From Hyperoplus lanceolatus (lineage: Eukaryota; Chordata; Actinopteri; Uranoscopiformes; Ammodytidae), in the NCBI GenBank assembly GCA_026929865.2, contig CM049397.1, forward strand, positions 62,001-126,000: 64,000 nucleotides of DNA, in the 5' to 3' direction. The notes beneath the pieces are model-generated. The model was given only the letters and a program-made list of their open reading frames with translations. It was not told the DNA's origin and searched no databases. This document shows, piece after piece, positions 1-10,956 of the stretch. Every line of letters begins with the position of its first letter. Within the stretch, counting starts at the first letter, position 1. The position numbers and the translations under genes are program-made.

Positions 1-87
1 TTATTTAAGGTTTATTTAAAGTAAATAGTTGACAAAGATTGAAGGACAATTTTCTTAAACAAGGCCTAGCAGATCTAATGGTTTTAC

Positions 88-209
88 CTGCAAAGCTCAC
101 AATGACAAAGTCACCATCATCATCTTTCTGGCCATCTGAACTCTCATCAGTGGTGTCGTTAAGTGGAATTGAGATGTCACTCTCTTCTGAGCTACTGTAG
201 ACAATCTAG
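88..209 (-). pseudogene. TE-derived acidic exon fragment ending at a splice donor
   Basis: On the minus strand an open frame reads IVYSSSEESDISIPL, then an acidic stretch and GDFVIVSFA. It ends at a consensus donor (GCAG|gtaaaa, donor bases 81-87). The same opening recurs at 2588-2650, so this is a dispersed element and not a unique host exon. The GDFVIVxFA motif resembles domains I associate with fish transposon-encoded proteins, but I cannot name the family. No start codon or acceptor is evident, because the frame runs into the AT-rich repeat to its right. Confidence 0.4.
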
Positions 210-380
210 GGCTGTCAAACGATTAAAATTTTTAATCAGATTAATCACAGGATTCTGTGGATTAATCACGATTAATCACGATTAATTTTACCATTTGAAA
301 TATGCTTGAAAAATTCAAATTTTCTCTATATATTGTTGTATGAACGGAAAGATAAAGGACAGGAGGTGGATATGTACATT
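205..380. repeat. AT-rich dispersed repeat with GATTAATCAC units
   Basis: It starts with GGGCTGTCAAACGATTAAAA and contains several copies of GATTAATCAC, a signature I recall from abundant fish repeats. Its boundary with the upstream exon fragment is abrupt near 208. The right end is not defined. Nothing coding is visible to about 590. Confidence 0.4.
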
Positions 381-590
381 TAAAATTAGTATTGTTATTA
401 ATTAAAAATCCAAATGATGGTTTGAATACTGAAAATAAATTTAAATCAAATTAAAATATATACCTACCACACCATAATTCAATTGGTCTGTCTCTTTACT
501 ATGTCTTTGGGCAAATATAAGCTATATAATGGCATTTATTTTGTGAATCTATAGGTTGTGCATTCTTGAATACAACTTGATTACAGTCCG

Positions 591-650
591 CGGTGTGTGT
601 GTGTGTGTGTGTGTATACGTACGTACGTACGTACGTACGTTTGTACGCGC
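591..650. repeat. Compound microsatellite (GT)n then (GTAC)n
   Basis: About eleven GT units pass directly into a (CGTA)n tract and then a short GT/GC tail. Several overlapping reading frames here are simple-sequence translations. The flanks (660-2100) hold no gene I can support, only a short (CAGA)n tract near 1628-1656 and an imperfect inverted pair CCCCG..TTCG / CGAACGGGG near 1885-1910. Confidence 0.9.
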
Positions 651-2100
651 GAACACGTCCTAGGGGACTGTTCATTTGTACCAGGAAGCCGACGTTATGT
701 TGTCTACTCACACACACCTCTGAAAACTGCAGACGTTTGTGTCCTCGCGCGCTCTGTTGAGATAGGTAAGAATATTGCAACTTTTCATTGTACATATCTT
801 GTTCTTAGGAGAATGTGAAATGTATATTTCTTGTTTTCGTAGGGAAAAGTATGATAATTTTAATAAGACAAGTAAGGCAAGGTAACAAGTGACCTTTAAT
901 ATTAAGGTATAATCACTAAAAGTTATCCTGAAATATATACATAATTGTGAATTCATAAGGCCTCTCTGAAAAGGCATGCCTGGGCTTGTCCTGGGACAGG
1001 TCAGGGGTGAGAGAGACAAGGGAGGCAGTGGGTCCTTGAGCTGGACACACACACCCTCATCTTTACCCCCACCCTCTCCCCTCCTAATAATACACACACC
1101 CACTCTCTCTGTCTTCAGACTATTTAAGGCCAGGGTTTTGAGCAAGAAGGGCTGGTTTTTGGGGAAGTCTTGACTGTTCCACTTTTTTGTTCTTTCAGCA
1201 TGGACGTAAGACTTAGAAGAAAAACTCGAAAGAAACACTCTGAATCTTTTTCAGTGCAAAATACTTAGAAAAATTGAGGTCAGTTATTTTTTCTTTTTAA
1301 GAAGGGGAAGAAGCTCTGAACAAATTCTTCTTTTTTCTGAGAAGTTTGGTAAGGGAACATTTGGGTTACTAATAGGAATTAATTGATGAACCAGGTTTGT
1401 GGAATGGCATCGAGTTGAGGTTTTAGACTGTTGAACCAACTTTTCCTGACTATTTGTGTTGCAAAATCACCAGTGTTATAAGGATTTGAAGAAATTCAAA
1501 TTTAAATGACTTTGGTGAAAGCTCGGCCATTTACTCAAGCTATTGAAGCTAGCTCATTAAATATGTCAAGAGATCCTGAGCTACGTTTCAATTGGTTCTA
1601 TCTGATATGGGCGGGCCAGAGCCCTATGTATGCAGACAGACAAACAGACAGACAAGTAGAGCCCTATGGTGCTCTGGGGCGGACATAACCGGATGATGAC
1701 AGTGCGCCGTCGAAGCCGTGAAGGTTAACAGAGATGGCTGCGGATATGTTGTTTGAGTTTGAGACGGCTTTGGCCTCGACCCTTTACAATTTGGAAGACG
1801 GCACTCAAATCTTTCATTAGCAAGTAAGATGAATGTTCTGTTTTGCCGACCGACCACGGCAAAAGTTAAATTTAACAGTTAACCCCGCTGTTCGCTAAAC
1901 GAACGGGGCTTAATATGTCACCTTGTACATTTCTCTGATTGGTTGTAGTGCTATCAAATTGTGTGCAGTGGCATTTGAAGAGACAAATCTAATTCATGAC
2001 AGGCACCTGTTGTACCCCTGCAGGTAAGCCAGGCAGTTTTTCAGGTTAGAGGCCAGTCTAAAAGCAGCATTGCCATCACCCATTGGCAGTAAGATGATAA

Positions 2101-2405
2101 GTGTGGAGCTCATGTGCATATTCAAATTCATTTAAAAAGAAACTTGTAATACAAAAAGGGTTACTTCTCAAGTATACTTTTACTATATAAAGTTTTATTG
2201 TGGTAGGAGTAAAGGAAAAAATTAAGCCTATTTGGGTATATTTTGGGCATGTACAATTAGTGTATAGCTCATTTGCATATTAAAATTCATTTTCAAAGAA
2301 ACTTGTAATACAAAGATTTTTAATTTTCATGGATACTTTCATTGTGTAACTTTTCATTTTGATAGGACTAAAGGAAAAAAATAGCCCTATTGGGATTTAT
2401 TGGTG
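2101..2405. repeat. Imperfect tandem duplication, period about 159 bp
   Basis: The block starting GTGTGGAGCTCATGTGCATA at 2101 returns as GTGTATAGCTCATTTGCATA at 2260. Both copies continue through ACTTGTAATACAAA and a GGANTAAAGGAAAAAA segment. The copies differ by scattered substitutions and small gaps, so the duplication is not recent. There is no coding content. Confidence 0.8.
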
Positions 2406-2587
2406 TCTCGCCTTATTAGCACACATCTTGGATTGATGAGAATTAAACATATTTCCTCAACTAGGATTTCTTAGGACTTTTAGTATGTTGTTCTGGACAC
2501 CTCATAGAAATCATCTGAGCTGAAAAAAAATCTTTTACAATTTATTCTATTTTTGGCCCCAAAATGCCTTACTTTGCCTGGCCTAGT

Positions 2588-2650
2588 GGTGTTGTTAATG
2601 GAATGGAGATGTCAGTCCCTTCTGAGCTACTGTAGACGATCAATTTATTT
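2588..2650 (-). pseudogene. Second copy of the 88-209 TE exon fragment (partial)
   Basis: The minus strand reads KLIVYSSSEGTDISIPL, matching the opening of the 88-209 fragment with a few changes (EGTD for EESD). It lacks the downstream acidic stretch and the splice donor. It abuts a LINE 3' end on its right. Confidence 0.4.
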
Positions 2651-2659
2651 TTGGTGACC

Positions 2660-3016
2660 AGAGTATACAGCCATGCCACTGGCACAACTCTCAGAAATGT
2701 ACTTTGCACTAGCTGCTCCGTGCTTGTGGAACCAACTGCCACCTGACAAATGTGATTCCCCCTCCATTTCTGCATTTAAATCAAGGCTCAAAACCCATAT
2801 GTACCCTTATGGCTTTTCCTCCCAATTAACTATCTTACCTCTGCACTACTATCTTTGTTTATATGTGGATGAATGGGCTTTATGTCTTTTATTTTTGTTA
2901 TTGTTATTTTACCTTAATTGTTTACTTACTGAATGCACTATGTACAGCACTTTGGACAGTGCAAACTGTTATAAATGTGCTTTTATAAATACATTTTACT
3001 TACTTATTTACCTATA
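2660..3016 (+). mobile_element. LINE (L2-like) 3' end: last ORF2 codons and 3' UTR
   Basis: The plus-strand frame from 2673 contains APCLWNQLPP and AFKSRLKTHMYPYGF. This is the conserved C-terminal tail of CR1/L2-group ORF2 proteins (consensus like RLWNSLP...FKSRLKTHL). A 3' UTR follows with GTACAGCACTTTGGACAGTG and TGTGCTTTTATAAATA. The element closes in a short ACTT-type tandem tail (about 2995-3012), as L2-group elements do. Everything 5' of the last roughly 40 codons is missing, the usual result of incomplete target-primed reverse transcription. Confidence 0.7.
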
Positions 3017-4618
3017 ACTCACCTAGGCCCTTTGGCACAAGTCACCCCAACCCCAGAATTTTGGACAATTAGCATGATGCAGCAGTTTAGGGCTGACATC
3101 GTGCTAACTGTATAGACTCAAAGTGTAGCATACTAAAGCACTAAAATATGTGTCAAATGTTTTCAAACTTGTCTATAATTTTTCAGACACAAAAATCAAA
3201 AAACCTTGATTATGGAAATTTTACTTTGAAAGGCAAAACACAGCTTTCTGAACTTAAATGTGCTTATATCGTATTCCTTGTGTATCCCTTCTTTACAGGA
3301 TGAGTCAAATGGATGGCTCTTCTTAATTATATGGTCACATTTCCAATTTCTTCCACGGTTTTCTAGAAACAAGGGGTGGCACAACTTCTCCACTGGCACA
3401 ACTCAGGCCACTCTCCCCTATATAGATATATTTTAATTGATTTTTTTTCTTTATTGATTTTGGTTAATTATGAATCGATGAAAATCGCAGGAGATAGTGT
3501 AGTGTATTTCGTTATGACACATTCTAAGATTACTGATAATCAGGAGAGGAGCAGCTCTCGTGGGTATATGTGTGTGCAGGATAGGAACGTGGATTGCTTA
3601 AGTTGAGGAAGCCAGCAGGCTGATCTGCAGATCATTCAAATTGTACACAATAGAGGGCTCCGAGAAGGTCCTTGGTGGGGGAAATTTAGGACAGTTTGGT
3701 GAAGATCTAACGGCTAGTTTATTGGCCCCTGGCTAAAAGGATTGTCCTAAAGTTACTGAATCAGACTTCCCGGCCCCAAATGGCATAGCACCTTCAGGTG
3801 ATGATTACCCCAGATGTCCTCTGGACAGTGTAGGTCAGAGCTAGTTAGTGTCCACCAATCAGGAGTTAGGCGAGGTGGAGCTTACTGACCTAAGGACCAA
3901 TCAACTCACTTAGATTTGCAGATTAAAAGCCACCACAATTCAGGAAGAGACAGGTCTTTTAGTATACAGGAACTCTTCATAGCTTTTTATTTTATGCATG
4001 TACCTCTATTAGTTTTTTTTGGCTACAAACACTTTAACTTTTTATTGGCTTCGTTTTGACTGCAGGATGAGTTTTGTTGTTTAAATAAAAGAATTGTTCC
4101 TGAACACCTCCTCATCTGCCTCAAACTGCGTCTTCTTTCATCAACCCACTACCAACGCCGTTTTTCTGAGTAAAGGCCGGAAAATATACTGCAATAGGAA
4201 TCCATATTTACACTACTTCTGAAGTAGCACGTTCAATATCTCGGTCTTAGGGAACCTAATGTAACAGAGGCTACAGATAAAAACTAGCCTTTTGGCTAAA
4301 TCTGGCATATTTACAGAATGTTCATATGCACTGTCCCTGTCAAATAAAATAAAGATTAAAGATAAATCCAGGGAACTAAAACATAAATCAATAAGTGGCA
4401 CTTATCAATGGTCAATATTTTATTCCAACTATAACCAAATCTGTAATATCTGTAAAATTGAGTAAGCAAAATGTTGCAAGTAACTAAGTGTTTTGATTTC
4501 TCATTTTCTCTTGAAGCTTTAAACATTGGGATTCGACTGACACATACAGTATGTATATGAGCAACTTGCTTACTTCAGACTAGTGTGTGTGTGCAGTATA
4601 TTCTTTGTATATTTTCAC
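3017..4618. other. Gene-free stretch, no assignable element
   Basis: No coding region or clear transposon terminus was found. A TTTAAATAAAAGAATTG segment near 4080 contains a poly(A)-signal-like AATAAA and sits in sequence that could be an old solo LTR (about 3650-4170). I could not find a TG..CA pair with a TSD to support that. Confidence 0.4.
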
Positions 4619-4764
4619 CTTGATTCGGCTGACAGCCTCCTGTGCCTGCATCATGCGGATGTTCTTAGACGGGGTCTTATCCGACAGCAGCTGGGTGGAG
4701 CCCAGGTAGTTGGCTGCAAAGATGATCCCATCAATCAGGTCCTGTGGATCACATGGACCTGGGA
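4619..4764 (-). CDS. apba1: APBA1/Mint1/X11-like exon, start of PTB domain
   Basis: This 146-bp internal exon reads [35 protein letters not shown] and [14 protein letters not shown]. This is the opening of the phosphotyrosine-binding domain of APBA (Mint/X11) adaptors, neuronal proteins that bind APP-family tails and Munc18. [10 protein letters not shown] and the ending RIK fit APBA1 better than APBA2 (LLSERNPSKN, RVK), from memory of the human proteins. The acceptor is TTCCTTCCTTTAG before TCCCAGG and the donor is AAG|gtgaaa. The exon starts in phase 1 and completes the codon begun by the exon at 21569-21608. The rest of the PTB domain and the two PDZ domains must lie left of the window. Codons are intact with no stop, unlike all the transposon genes around it. 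Confidence 0.85.
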
Positions 4765-5575
4765 CTAAAGGAAGGAAAGTAGATTGGTCTCACCATATAA
4801 CACAATGTTATCCCTCACACTTTGAGATTAATATAGTAAGTTGCAATGTAATATTTTATGTTAACTGATCATAGCTTCCAGTTGAAAAAAATAGCTGACT
4901 TTAACTAACACCAGCAATATGGAAAGGTAAAACTTAAATACATATGAAATAATGAGTGCTTTCAGAATCCGAAATACTTTATTGATCCTCAGGGCAGAAA
5001 TCAGTGAATTCAGGTTGTGTTTTAGCCCGTGAGATGTCTATCATTGCTGACTGAGTTAAAAAAGACTATATAATCCATAGTTTGTTAATCTGATCATTCG
5101 CACCATAACCCACAATTCTTTTTTTAAACCTGCGCTGCAAACAACTGTGAGTGATCCAGAGGGCATCCCCAATTAAGTAGACATAGGCAAAAACTACAGG
5201 CAGAAAAGAGTGTAAGACACAGACAGACAGACACAGAGAGAGAGAAATACCTTTTTTTAAATAAATATAGTTTCAGGTTTTAAATGACTTGAGTCATCAG
5301 TGACTTTATTAAGCTGAATTTATCAAACACATTGTGCCAGCCGAGACTCATGGAAAGAGAACATGGAATCTATCTCAGCTTAATATCATGACTTTAAAGC
5401 ACTAAGTGACTTGCTTTAACCAATGTTCTACAGTCAGAAACTGACGGATCACAAGAAGTCTCAGAACTCTGATGAGAGAGGAATCCTGATTGTCAGTCAT
5501 CTAAACAATTTATCAACGAGTTAAAAAGTTACAACAATAATGAGGTCTTTCTAAGGGGCAAATAAAGTAGGTCAT
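4765..5575. other. Intron-like sequence, no element recognised
   Basis: This is AT-rich sequence beside the apba1-like exon, with a short (CAGA)/(GA) tract near 5222-5247. No open frame or terminal repeat can be supported. Confidence 0.5.
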
Positions 5576-5579
5576 GCTG

Positions 5580-5666
5580 GGGTCGCTCGTGGTGTAGTGG
5601 TTAGAGCGCCCGCCCATAGAGTCTCAGTGCACAGAAGCAGCAGACCACGGGTTCAGACAGGCCCAG
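5580..5666 (+). repeat. tRNA-like SINE head
   Basis: GTCGCTCGTGGTGTAGTGG followed by TTAGAGCGCCCGCC matches a tRNA 5' half with an A-box (TGGTGTAGTGG). CCACGGGTTCAGAC about 50 bases later is a degenerate B-box. The lack of a foldable acceptor stem and the extra sequence between the boxes argue for a tRNA-derived SINE head and not a tRNA gene. The 3' body cannot be delimited. Confidence 0.55.
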
Positions 5667-5785
5667 ATCTAGACATCGGAATTCTAGGTACATGCCTAGG
5701 GCCCATTAAAGAATTACTCCCCCGGTGGAACCATGAAGGTGTATTGAACTCTATGCTCTTATGTAGTATAAATGTGCAAAAAGGA

Positions 5786-5870
5786 AGGAAACGCCCACTC
5801 GGCTACAAAACTAGCCTAGTCTTCAAGCTCTGAAGCTAAATATTCTGGGCAAGAAGAGGACACTCTAGAC
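5786..5870 (+). repeat. Dispersed repeat shared with 50447-50540
   Basis: AAACTAGCCTAG, CTAAATATTCTG and GAAGAGGACACTCT occur in the same order here and at 50447-50540. The preceding GGAAGGAAACGC recurs at 47229. This is an unnamed interspersed repeat that was probably the insertion target of the element at 47252-50402. Confidence 0.6.
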
Positions 5871-6580
5871 TTTTCTAATGCACCACCTCCTGCAGAACGC
5901 ACTCGCGTACAGGTAAGACTTTCAACCTATTAGACTGACTGACTAACTGTCGTGTTTTATGGTGATTTCAGAATCCGATGTCTACAGTCTCCCACTCAAC
6001 TGCAACCAGTGCCCAAGGAGGCTGCAGTGAGCTTCACAGAGAGGATATCAGACCCCTACCTCCGCAGCATCCCATCTAAGGCTATGCTAATACTATGTCC
6101 TCACACCTCTAGACCTATTGTAAATATTTTTTGTTTGTAGCTCATCCTTTATATCTTATCTTTATCATGTTCGTATATTGGACATTTTACTTTTAAGGAG
6201 TGTCTCAATGTGTGTTACCTGGTTTCTATACCATTGATCATGATGTCATAGGATTTTGCTTTGTAAACAATAAAATATCTTATGTTGTTGCATCTTACCT
6301 TGGACTCCTCCTGTCTACACCCATGTTCACCATTACAGACTTGTTAGTTAGAGGCTGAACAATAGTTACTGATTTTGATGCACATATTATTGTATGTCAT
6401 GTTGTTTTTAATCTACAATTTATGAGGTAAAGGATGTTATAAAATCACAAGGATGCAAGGTAGGTCCAGCATACTGACAAAATCACAGGAAAAAACACAG
6501 ATAAACCAGAAAAATAACTAAGCTATCGAATATATTACAATGAAGTACTTCAGGTCACATTTCTATATTGATAGCATATT
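5871..6580. other. Gene-free stretch
   Basis: A short open frame at 5952-6140 has no recognisable motif. CAATAAAATATC near 6268 could be an orphan poly(A) signal. No transposon ends were seen. Confidence 0.4.
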
Positions 6581-6584
6581 TTTT

Positions 6585-6960
6585 TTGCTTATTTATTGAA
6601 TACATTAGCTCCGCATGAAGTTTGTCCTCAACCTTTTTTAAAACGAGACCATCCACAAGTAATATGGTTGCTCACAGCAATAATAGTGTTAGCGGTTAAC
6701 TCGTTAGCTTTCAATGTAAACAGCCCGGCAAGCTATTGTTACACTACACACATTAATCAGCTTATTATTTCAACGAGCCTTGGGTGAATATAGTCATGCC
6801 ATACACCGTTAGAAAGCTTAGATTGTCATGATTAAAACGAGACCATCCACGAGTAATATGGTCAAGGTAAACAGTCCGGCAAGCTATCAACACTACACAT
6901 TTGCTTATTTATTGTTGAATACAGTAGCTCAGCATCTGAAGATTGTCCTCAACCTTTTAC
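6585..6960. repeat. Interrupted direct repeats (A-B ... B'-A')
   Basis: TTTGCTTATTTATT followed by a GTCCTCAACC segment occurs at 6585-6640 and again at 6899-6958. AAAACGAGACCATCCAC with a downstream CGGCAAGCTAT occurs at 6642-6735 and again at 6834-6890. This order fits a tandem duplication of one unit followed by deletions. No protein is implied. Confidence 0.6.
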
Positions 6961-7849
6961 CCCAGTAAAAATGAGTATTTCTCTAATAGTACTCGAGTTG
7001 AACAACACTCTGGTTAGTAGACAAACCACATCAACCAACTTGAATTCAAAGTTTTAATGGCACAAATATGAATAACTATTTATCAAAATAAAATGTGTAG
7101 TGTGTTGGCTCCAGTCATTCTGGTCACAGCTGCTCTTGTCTCTTGATAGCCACGGTCCTGGGTCTCTCTCTTTGCAGGATTCACGCCAGGAAATGGCATG
7201 AATCGGCGATATTGTCTATAAAACATTGAGCAAAACATTAGTAAGGCCAGCTAATTTTAGCCTGCAGTAGCTTACATGAAAAAGAACTGCAAGGTTACGT
7301 CACGTTAGTTTTGCTGCCCATGTTACCAAAAATAGGAAAACATAGTGCCAATAAGACATTTTAGAACAGGATTCAAAACTGTAATAAGATATAACACTTG
7401 TGCCGTCTTTACGCCCGGGTCAAACCTCATACGTCTGTACACTGCTGCATCTAGACTAGCTCGCAGCTTTTTCCCCCCCACAGTCAGTGTCTCGCTGCTT
7501 TTAGCAGCCTGTTGCTACATGAGTTTTTCTATGATAATTCCCATTAATAAAATGCTGTGTAGCTGCTCTGATCTGCTAACACAAGCGCCGGGGAAAAAAG
7601 AAATGCAAACGCAAGATGTGTGGCGGTGATGAATGAGTAAAAATAAAAACTTACTTTGTTGTGGTCGACGTTCGTCTCTTCCCGCAGCCTGTGGCTGGCG
7701 CCTCCAGTTCAACTTCTCAATACTGAAATATGTCTCCAGGATCCCTCTGTCCATATGTGGAGCAAAGCTACAGTGAAGTTTCTAACAGTGAAAGCCGCGA
7801 ACACACCAGGCACAGCGGCAGGGGCACACTCCACAGCATGGAGTAGCTG
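6961..7849. other. Gene-free stretch
   Basis: Short overlapping frames on both strands (7345-7853) show no domain and look like chance translations. No terminal repeats were found. Confidence 0.4.
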
Positions 7850-8130
7850 CTAGTGTAGCTACAGCTAGCTTCTCCACTTTGTTCACTGCAGTAAACATTA
7901 CAAATCCCCTTCAGGCTTTTCTAATGGAAAATTTCCTTCTGCCATGATCGGTGTTTCGGCTTCTCGCTTAGCGGGGAAGAAACATGGCGGACATTCTGTT
8001 TACATCTCGTGAGGGAGGTCCCGCCTCCCTCATTCCTTATTGGTTGGCATAAAAATGTGCGGAACTAGCAGTCTGTAGTCCACGGGCCCAACATAGCGAC
8101 ATGGGGATGTCGCTATGTAAAATGTGGGGT
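7850..8130. mobile_element. MITE-like segment with CGCTTAGCGGGGAA motif and perfect hairpin
   Basis: CTCGCTTAGCGGGGAAGAAA here is close to CGCTTAGCGGGGAAAACAAC at 43868 and, reversed, near 50960, so the segment belongs to a dispersed family. It ends in a perfect hairpin: ACATAGCGACAT (8091-8102), loop GGGG, ATGTCGCTATGT (8107-8118). No TSD could be fixed. Confidence 0.45.
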
Positions 8131-8307
8131 GTGGAATATCAGGACAGCTGGGCCAAGTGAAGAGTGAGTCAAGACAAACCTCTTTCCTTACATTATAATA
8201 GCCATTTTATAATAATAATAATAATAATAATAATAAATTTTATTTATAATGCACTTTATATTCAAGAATCTCAAAGTGCTTAAAAAGGGGGGAACCTCAA
8301 AGAAAGT

Positions 8308-10356
8308 TTAGCCAAATGCTCTTTTAAAGAGATGAGTTTTGAGGTTCCGTTTAAAAAGAGCTGTAGTCTGTGGGGCCCTCAGTTGGTCAGGGAGAGCGTT
8401 CCATAGTCTAGGAGCTGCAGCAGAAAAGGCCCGATCACCCATGGTGCACAGCTTTGTATGTCGGGTTTGGAGGGTGTGAGTGGATCCTGAACGGAGTGTA
8501 CGTGAGGTTGTCGGGGGGGTGAGGAGTTCCTGAAGGTAAAGGGGGGCATGTCCGTGAAGGCACTGGTGGGTGAGGAGGGAGACCTTGTACTCAATTCTGA
8601 GTGAGACAGGGAGCCAGTGCAGTGATTTCAGGATGGGGGTGATGTGGTCGTGCTTGCGCACCCTCATCAGGATCCTGGCAGCACTGTTCTGAATGTACTG
8701 GAGCCTCTGGATGCTCTTGCCAGGGATCCCGATGAGGAGTGCATTGCAGTAGTCCAACCTTGAGGAAACAAAGGCATGGACAAGCTTTTCTGCATCTGCC
8801 AGGGTGAGTGTTTGACGGAGTTTGGCGATGTTCTTGAGGTGGTAGAATGCTGTCTTACAGAGGTGTTTGATGTGGGTGTCAAAATTGAGTTGAGGGTCCA
8901 TTTTAACACCAAGGTTGGTGACAGATGTGGAAAGGGGGATGTTTTGGCCAGAGAAGGTGATATTGGTGATGGTTGGGGAGCGGAGCTGATGTGGCGTGCC
9001 AACAAGGATGGCTTCTGTTTTGGAGCTGTTTAGTTGTAGGAAGTTGAGCTTCATCCACGCCTCTATCTCCTCCAGGCAGGTGGTCAGTGTGGATGTTGGC
9101 AGAGGGGCAGAAGAAGTGGGGGTTGTCCTGATGTAGAGCTGTGTGTCATCAGCATAGCAGTGGTATGATAACCCATGCCTGCTAATGACACTGCCCAGGG
9201 GGAGCATGTACAGTGAGAAAAGGGTGGGGCCCAACACCGAGCCCTGGGGGACACCGCAGGTGACGTTGTTGGTGTGAGATTTTGCTTTGCCCAGGGCGAC
9301 GTGCTCAGTTCTGTCAGTGAGGTACGAGGTGAACCAGTTTTGTACGTTTCCTGATAGTCCAATGGTGTATTGCAAGCGGTGGAGGAGAATAGTGTGGTCA
9401 ACCGTATCAAAAGCAGCTGTTAAGTCCAGGAGGATGAGGAGAGATGGGGAGCCGGTGTCTGCTGCCATCAGGAGGTCATTTGTGACCCTTACCAAGGCTG
9501 TTTCTGTACTGTGGCCATGGCGGAAACCAGACTGGAATTTTTCAAACTGGTGATGTTGTATGAGGTGATCCTGAAGTTGTGCTGCAACTGTTTTTTCCAG
9601 AACTTTTGACAGAAATGGGAGATTTGAGATGGGCCTGTAGTTGGAGAGGACTTCTGGATCAAGGGTAGGTTTTTTTAATGTTGGTCTGATGACAGCAGTT
9701 TTTAACGCAGATGGGATATGGCCGGCGAGGAGGGAGTGGTTTATAATTTTGGTGATGAGCGGAGAGACGGCAGAGATGTTGGCCTTCAGCAGAGCTGTAG
9801 GGAAGGGGTCTAGTGCACAGGTGGATGGCTTCATTTTCCTGATGACGTCCTCCACCTCTTCCTGTGTGATGCTGGAGAAGGAGCAAAGGGTCTGGACAGA
9901 GTCAATCGGTGGGTCAGCAGTTGGAAGGGGCAGGACAGCAGTGGAGGAGAGTTTTGAGCGGATGTTATTTACTTTTTGTTTAAAAAAGTTGATGTGCATG
10001 TTGCACCTCTCCTCAGTGGCCTCAGATTGGGATGGTGAAGGGGGTTTAAGAAGGTGATTTATTGTTGAAAAGAGTTGTTTGGAGTTACCCGGGCTATTGT
10101 TAATGATTGTGGAATAGAACCTGGACCGTGCATTCTTCAGGGCATCAGCATATGCCCTCCTGTGTTCCCTGTATGCCTGTTTGTAGACAGTCAGACCGGA
10201 GGCCTTGAGGCGCCGCTCAAGGACACGCCCAGCCGCCTTCATTGTACGTAGCTCACTGGTGTACCAGGGTGCGGAGCGCGAGAAGGAGACTGACCTCGAT
10301 GTTAAGGGGGCGTGGAGATCCAGGAGACTGCTCAGGGACTGGTTGTATAAGTCCAC
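8308..10356 (-). pseudogene. L2-like ORF2: reverse transcriptase and C-terminal tail
   Basis: This 682-residue open stretch is the RT part of an L2-group ORF2 protein, which copies its RNA at a nicked chromosomal target. Visible RT blocks in order are LSNYRPISNLPFLSKVLEK, LLILLDLTAAFDTVDH, GVPQGSVLGPTLFSLY and the catalytic YADDTQLYI near residue 400. The C-terminal tail has APRLWNALPDQLR and FKRNLKTHLF. The frame is open throughout, so this copy is fairly young. It is separated from its endonuclease by a one-frame shift near 10360-10385: the frame below continues DSVDLYNQSLSSLLD while the upstream frame runs out at TYTTSP. The first Met is internal to the real protein. Other CR1-group clades cannot be fully excluded. 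Confidence 0.85.
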
Positions 10357-10948
10357 TGAGTCAGCAATAGAGAGGAGTCAGTTGAGCCAGAGGAGAGATG
10401 TTGAAGGTCCAGGGCCAGTGCGTCCATGTTGATATTTTTCAAATTCCTGAAGTGGATCTGCCGCTTTGGTTTGGTGTGGGGGGAAAGAAAAGGGAGCTCC
10501 ATTGACACAGCTTTGTGATCCGAGACGCCGAGATCATAAACCTGTAGGTTGCTGATGGGGGCGGAGTTAGAGATGACCAAGTCAAGTGTGTGTCCTCTGG
10601 AGTGTGTGGGGACAACAACATGTTGTTGTAGGTTGAGGGAGTCTAGCAGCTGAAGAAAATCAGCAGCGGGCTGGCATGAGGGAGTGTCAACATGAATATT
10701 TAAATCACCCAGGATGATGGTATTGGCAGAGGTAGTACAGAGTGTTGTGAGGAGATCAGACATTTCCGGGATGAAAGCAGAGTTGGGTTTTGGGGGCCAT
10801 ATATGAGGAGAACAGTCATGGGATGGGGGGGCTTACATGTGAATGCGAGACACTCACAGGAGGAAGTTGTAGGCAGCGGCATGAGGGACAACTCCAGGTC
10901 CTGTTTGTGGATGACAGCTAGGCCACCATGATAGAACGCCGGTTCCAT
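10332..10948 (-). pseudogene. L2-like ORF2: apurinic endonuclease remnant in two frames
   Basis: Two overlapping frames together give the C-terminal half of the AP-type endonuclease that nicks target DNA. 10700-10948 carries YHGGLAVIHK and LLIYGPQ. 10332-10763 carries TIILGDLNIHVD, HTLDLVISN and LGVSDHKAVSMEL. GDLN and SDHK are the catalytic endonuclease blocks. A frameshift lies near 10760-10800, and another joins this to the RT stretch. The N-terminal endonuclease blocks (the WN and QET motifs) are absent because of 5' truncation. Confidence 0.75.
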
Positions 10949-10956
10949 ATGGGGGA

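Larger units (their letters stand above)
8206..10956 (-). mobile_element. 5'-truncated L2-like non-LTR retrotransposon
   Basis: Minus-strand element about 2.75 kb long. It begins inside the endonuclease domain (near 10950) and continues through reverse transcriptase to a 3' UTR with AAGCACTTTGAGATTCTTG and a terminal (TAA)n tract at 8206-8236. Short tandem-repeat tails and 5' truncation are typical of the CR1/L2 group. No TSD was identified. Two frameshifts separate the coding pieces, so it is inactive. Confidence 0.85.

Noticed and set aside
3650..4170. Possible solo LTR with AATAAA
   Set aside because: No TG..CA termini with flanking duplication and no primer-binding site could be found.
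5580..5666. Functional tRNA gene
   Set aside because: A-box is good, but the spacing to a degenerate B-box and lack of a pairing acceptor stem fit a SINE head better.
8776..10057. Plus-strand open frames opposite the L2-like ORF2
   Set aside because: They are antisense shadows of the minus-strand reverse transcriptase, which has all the conserved motifs.
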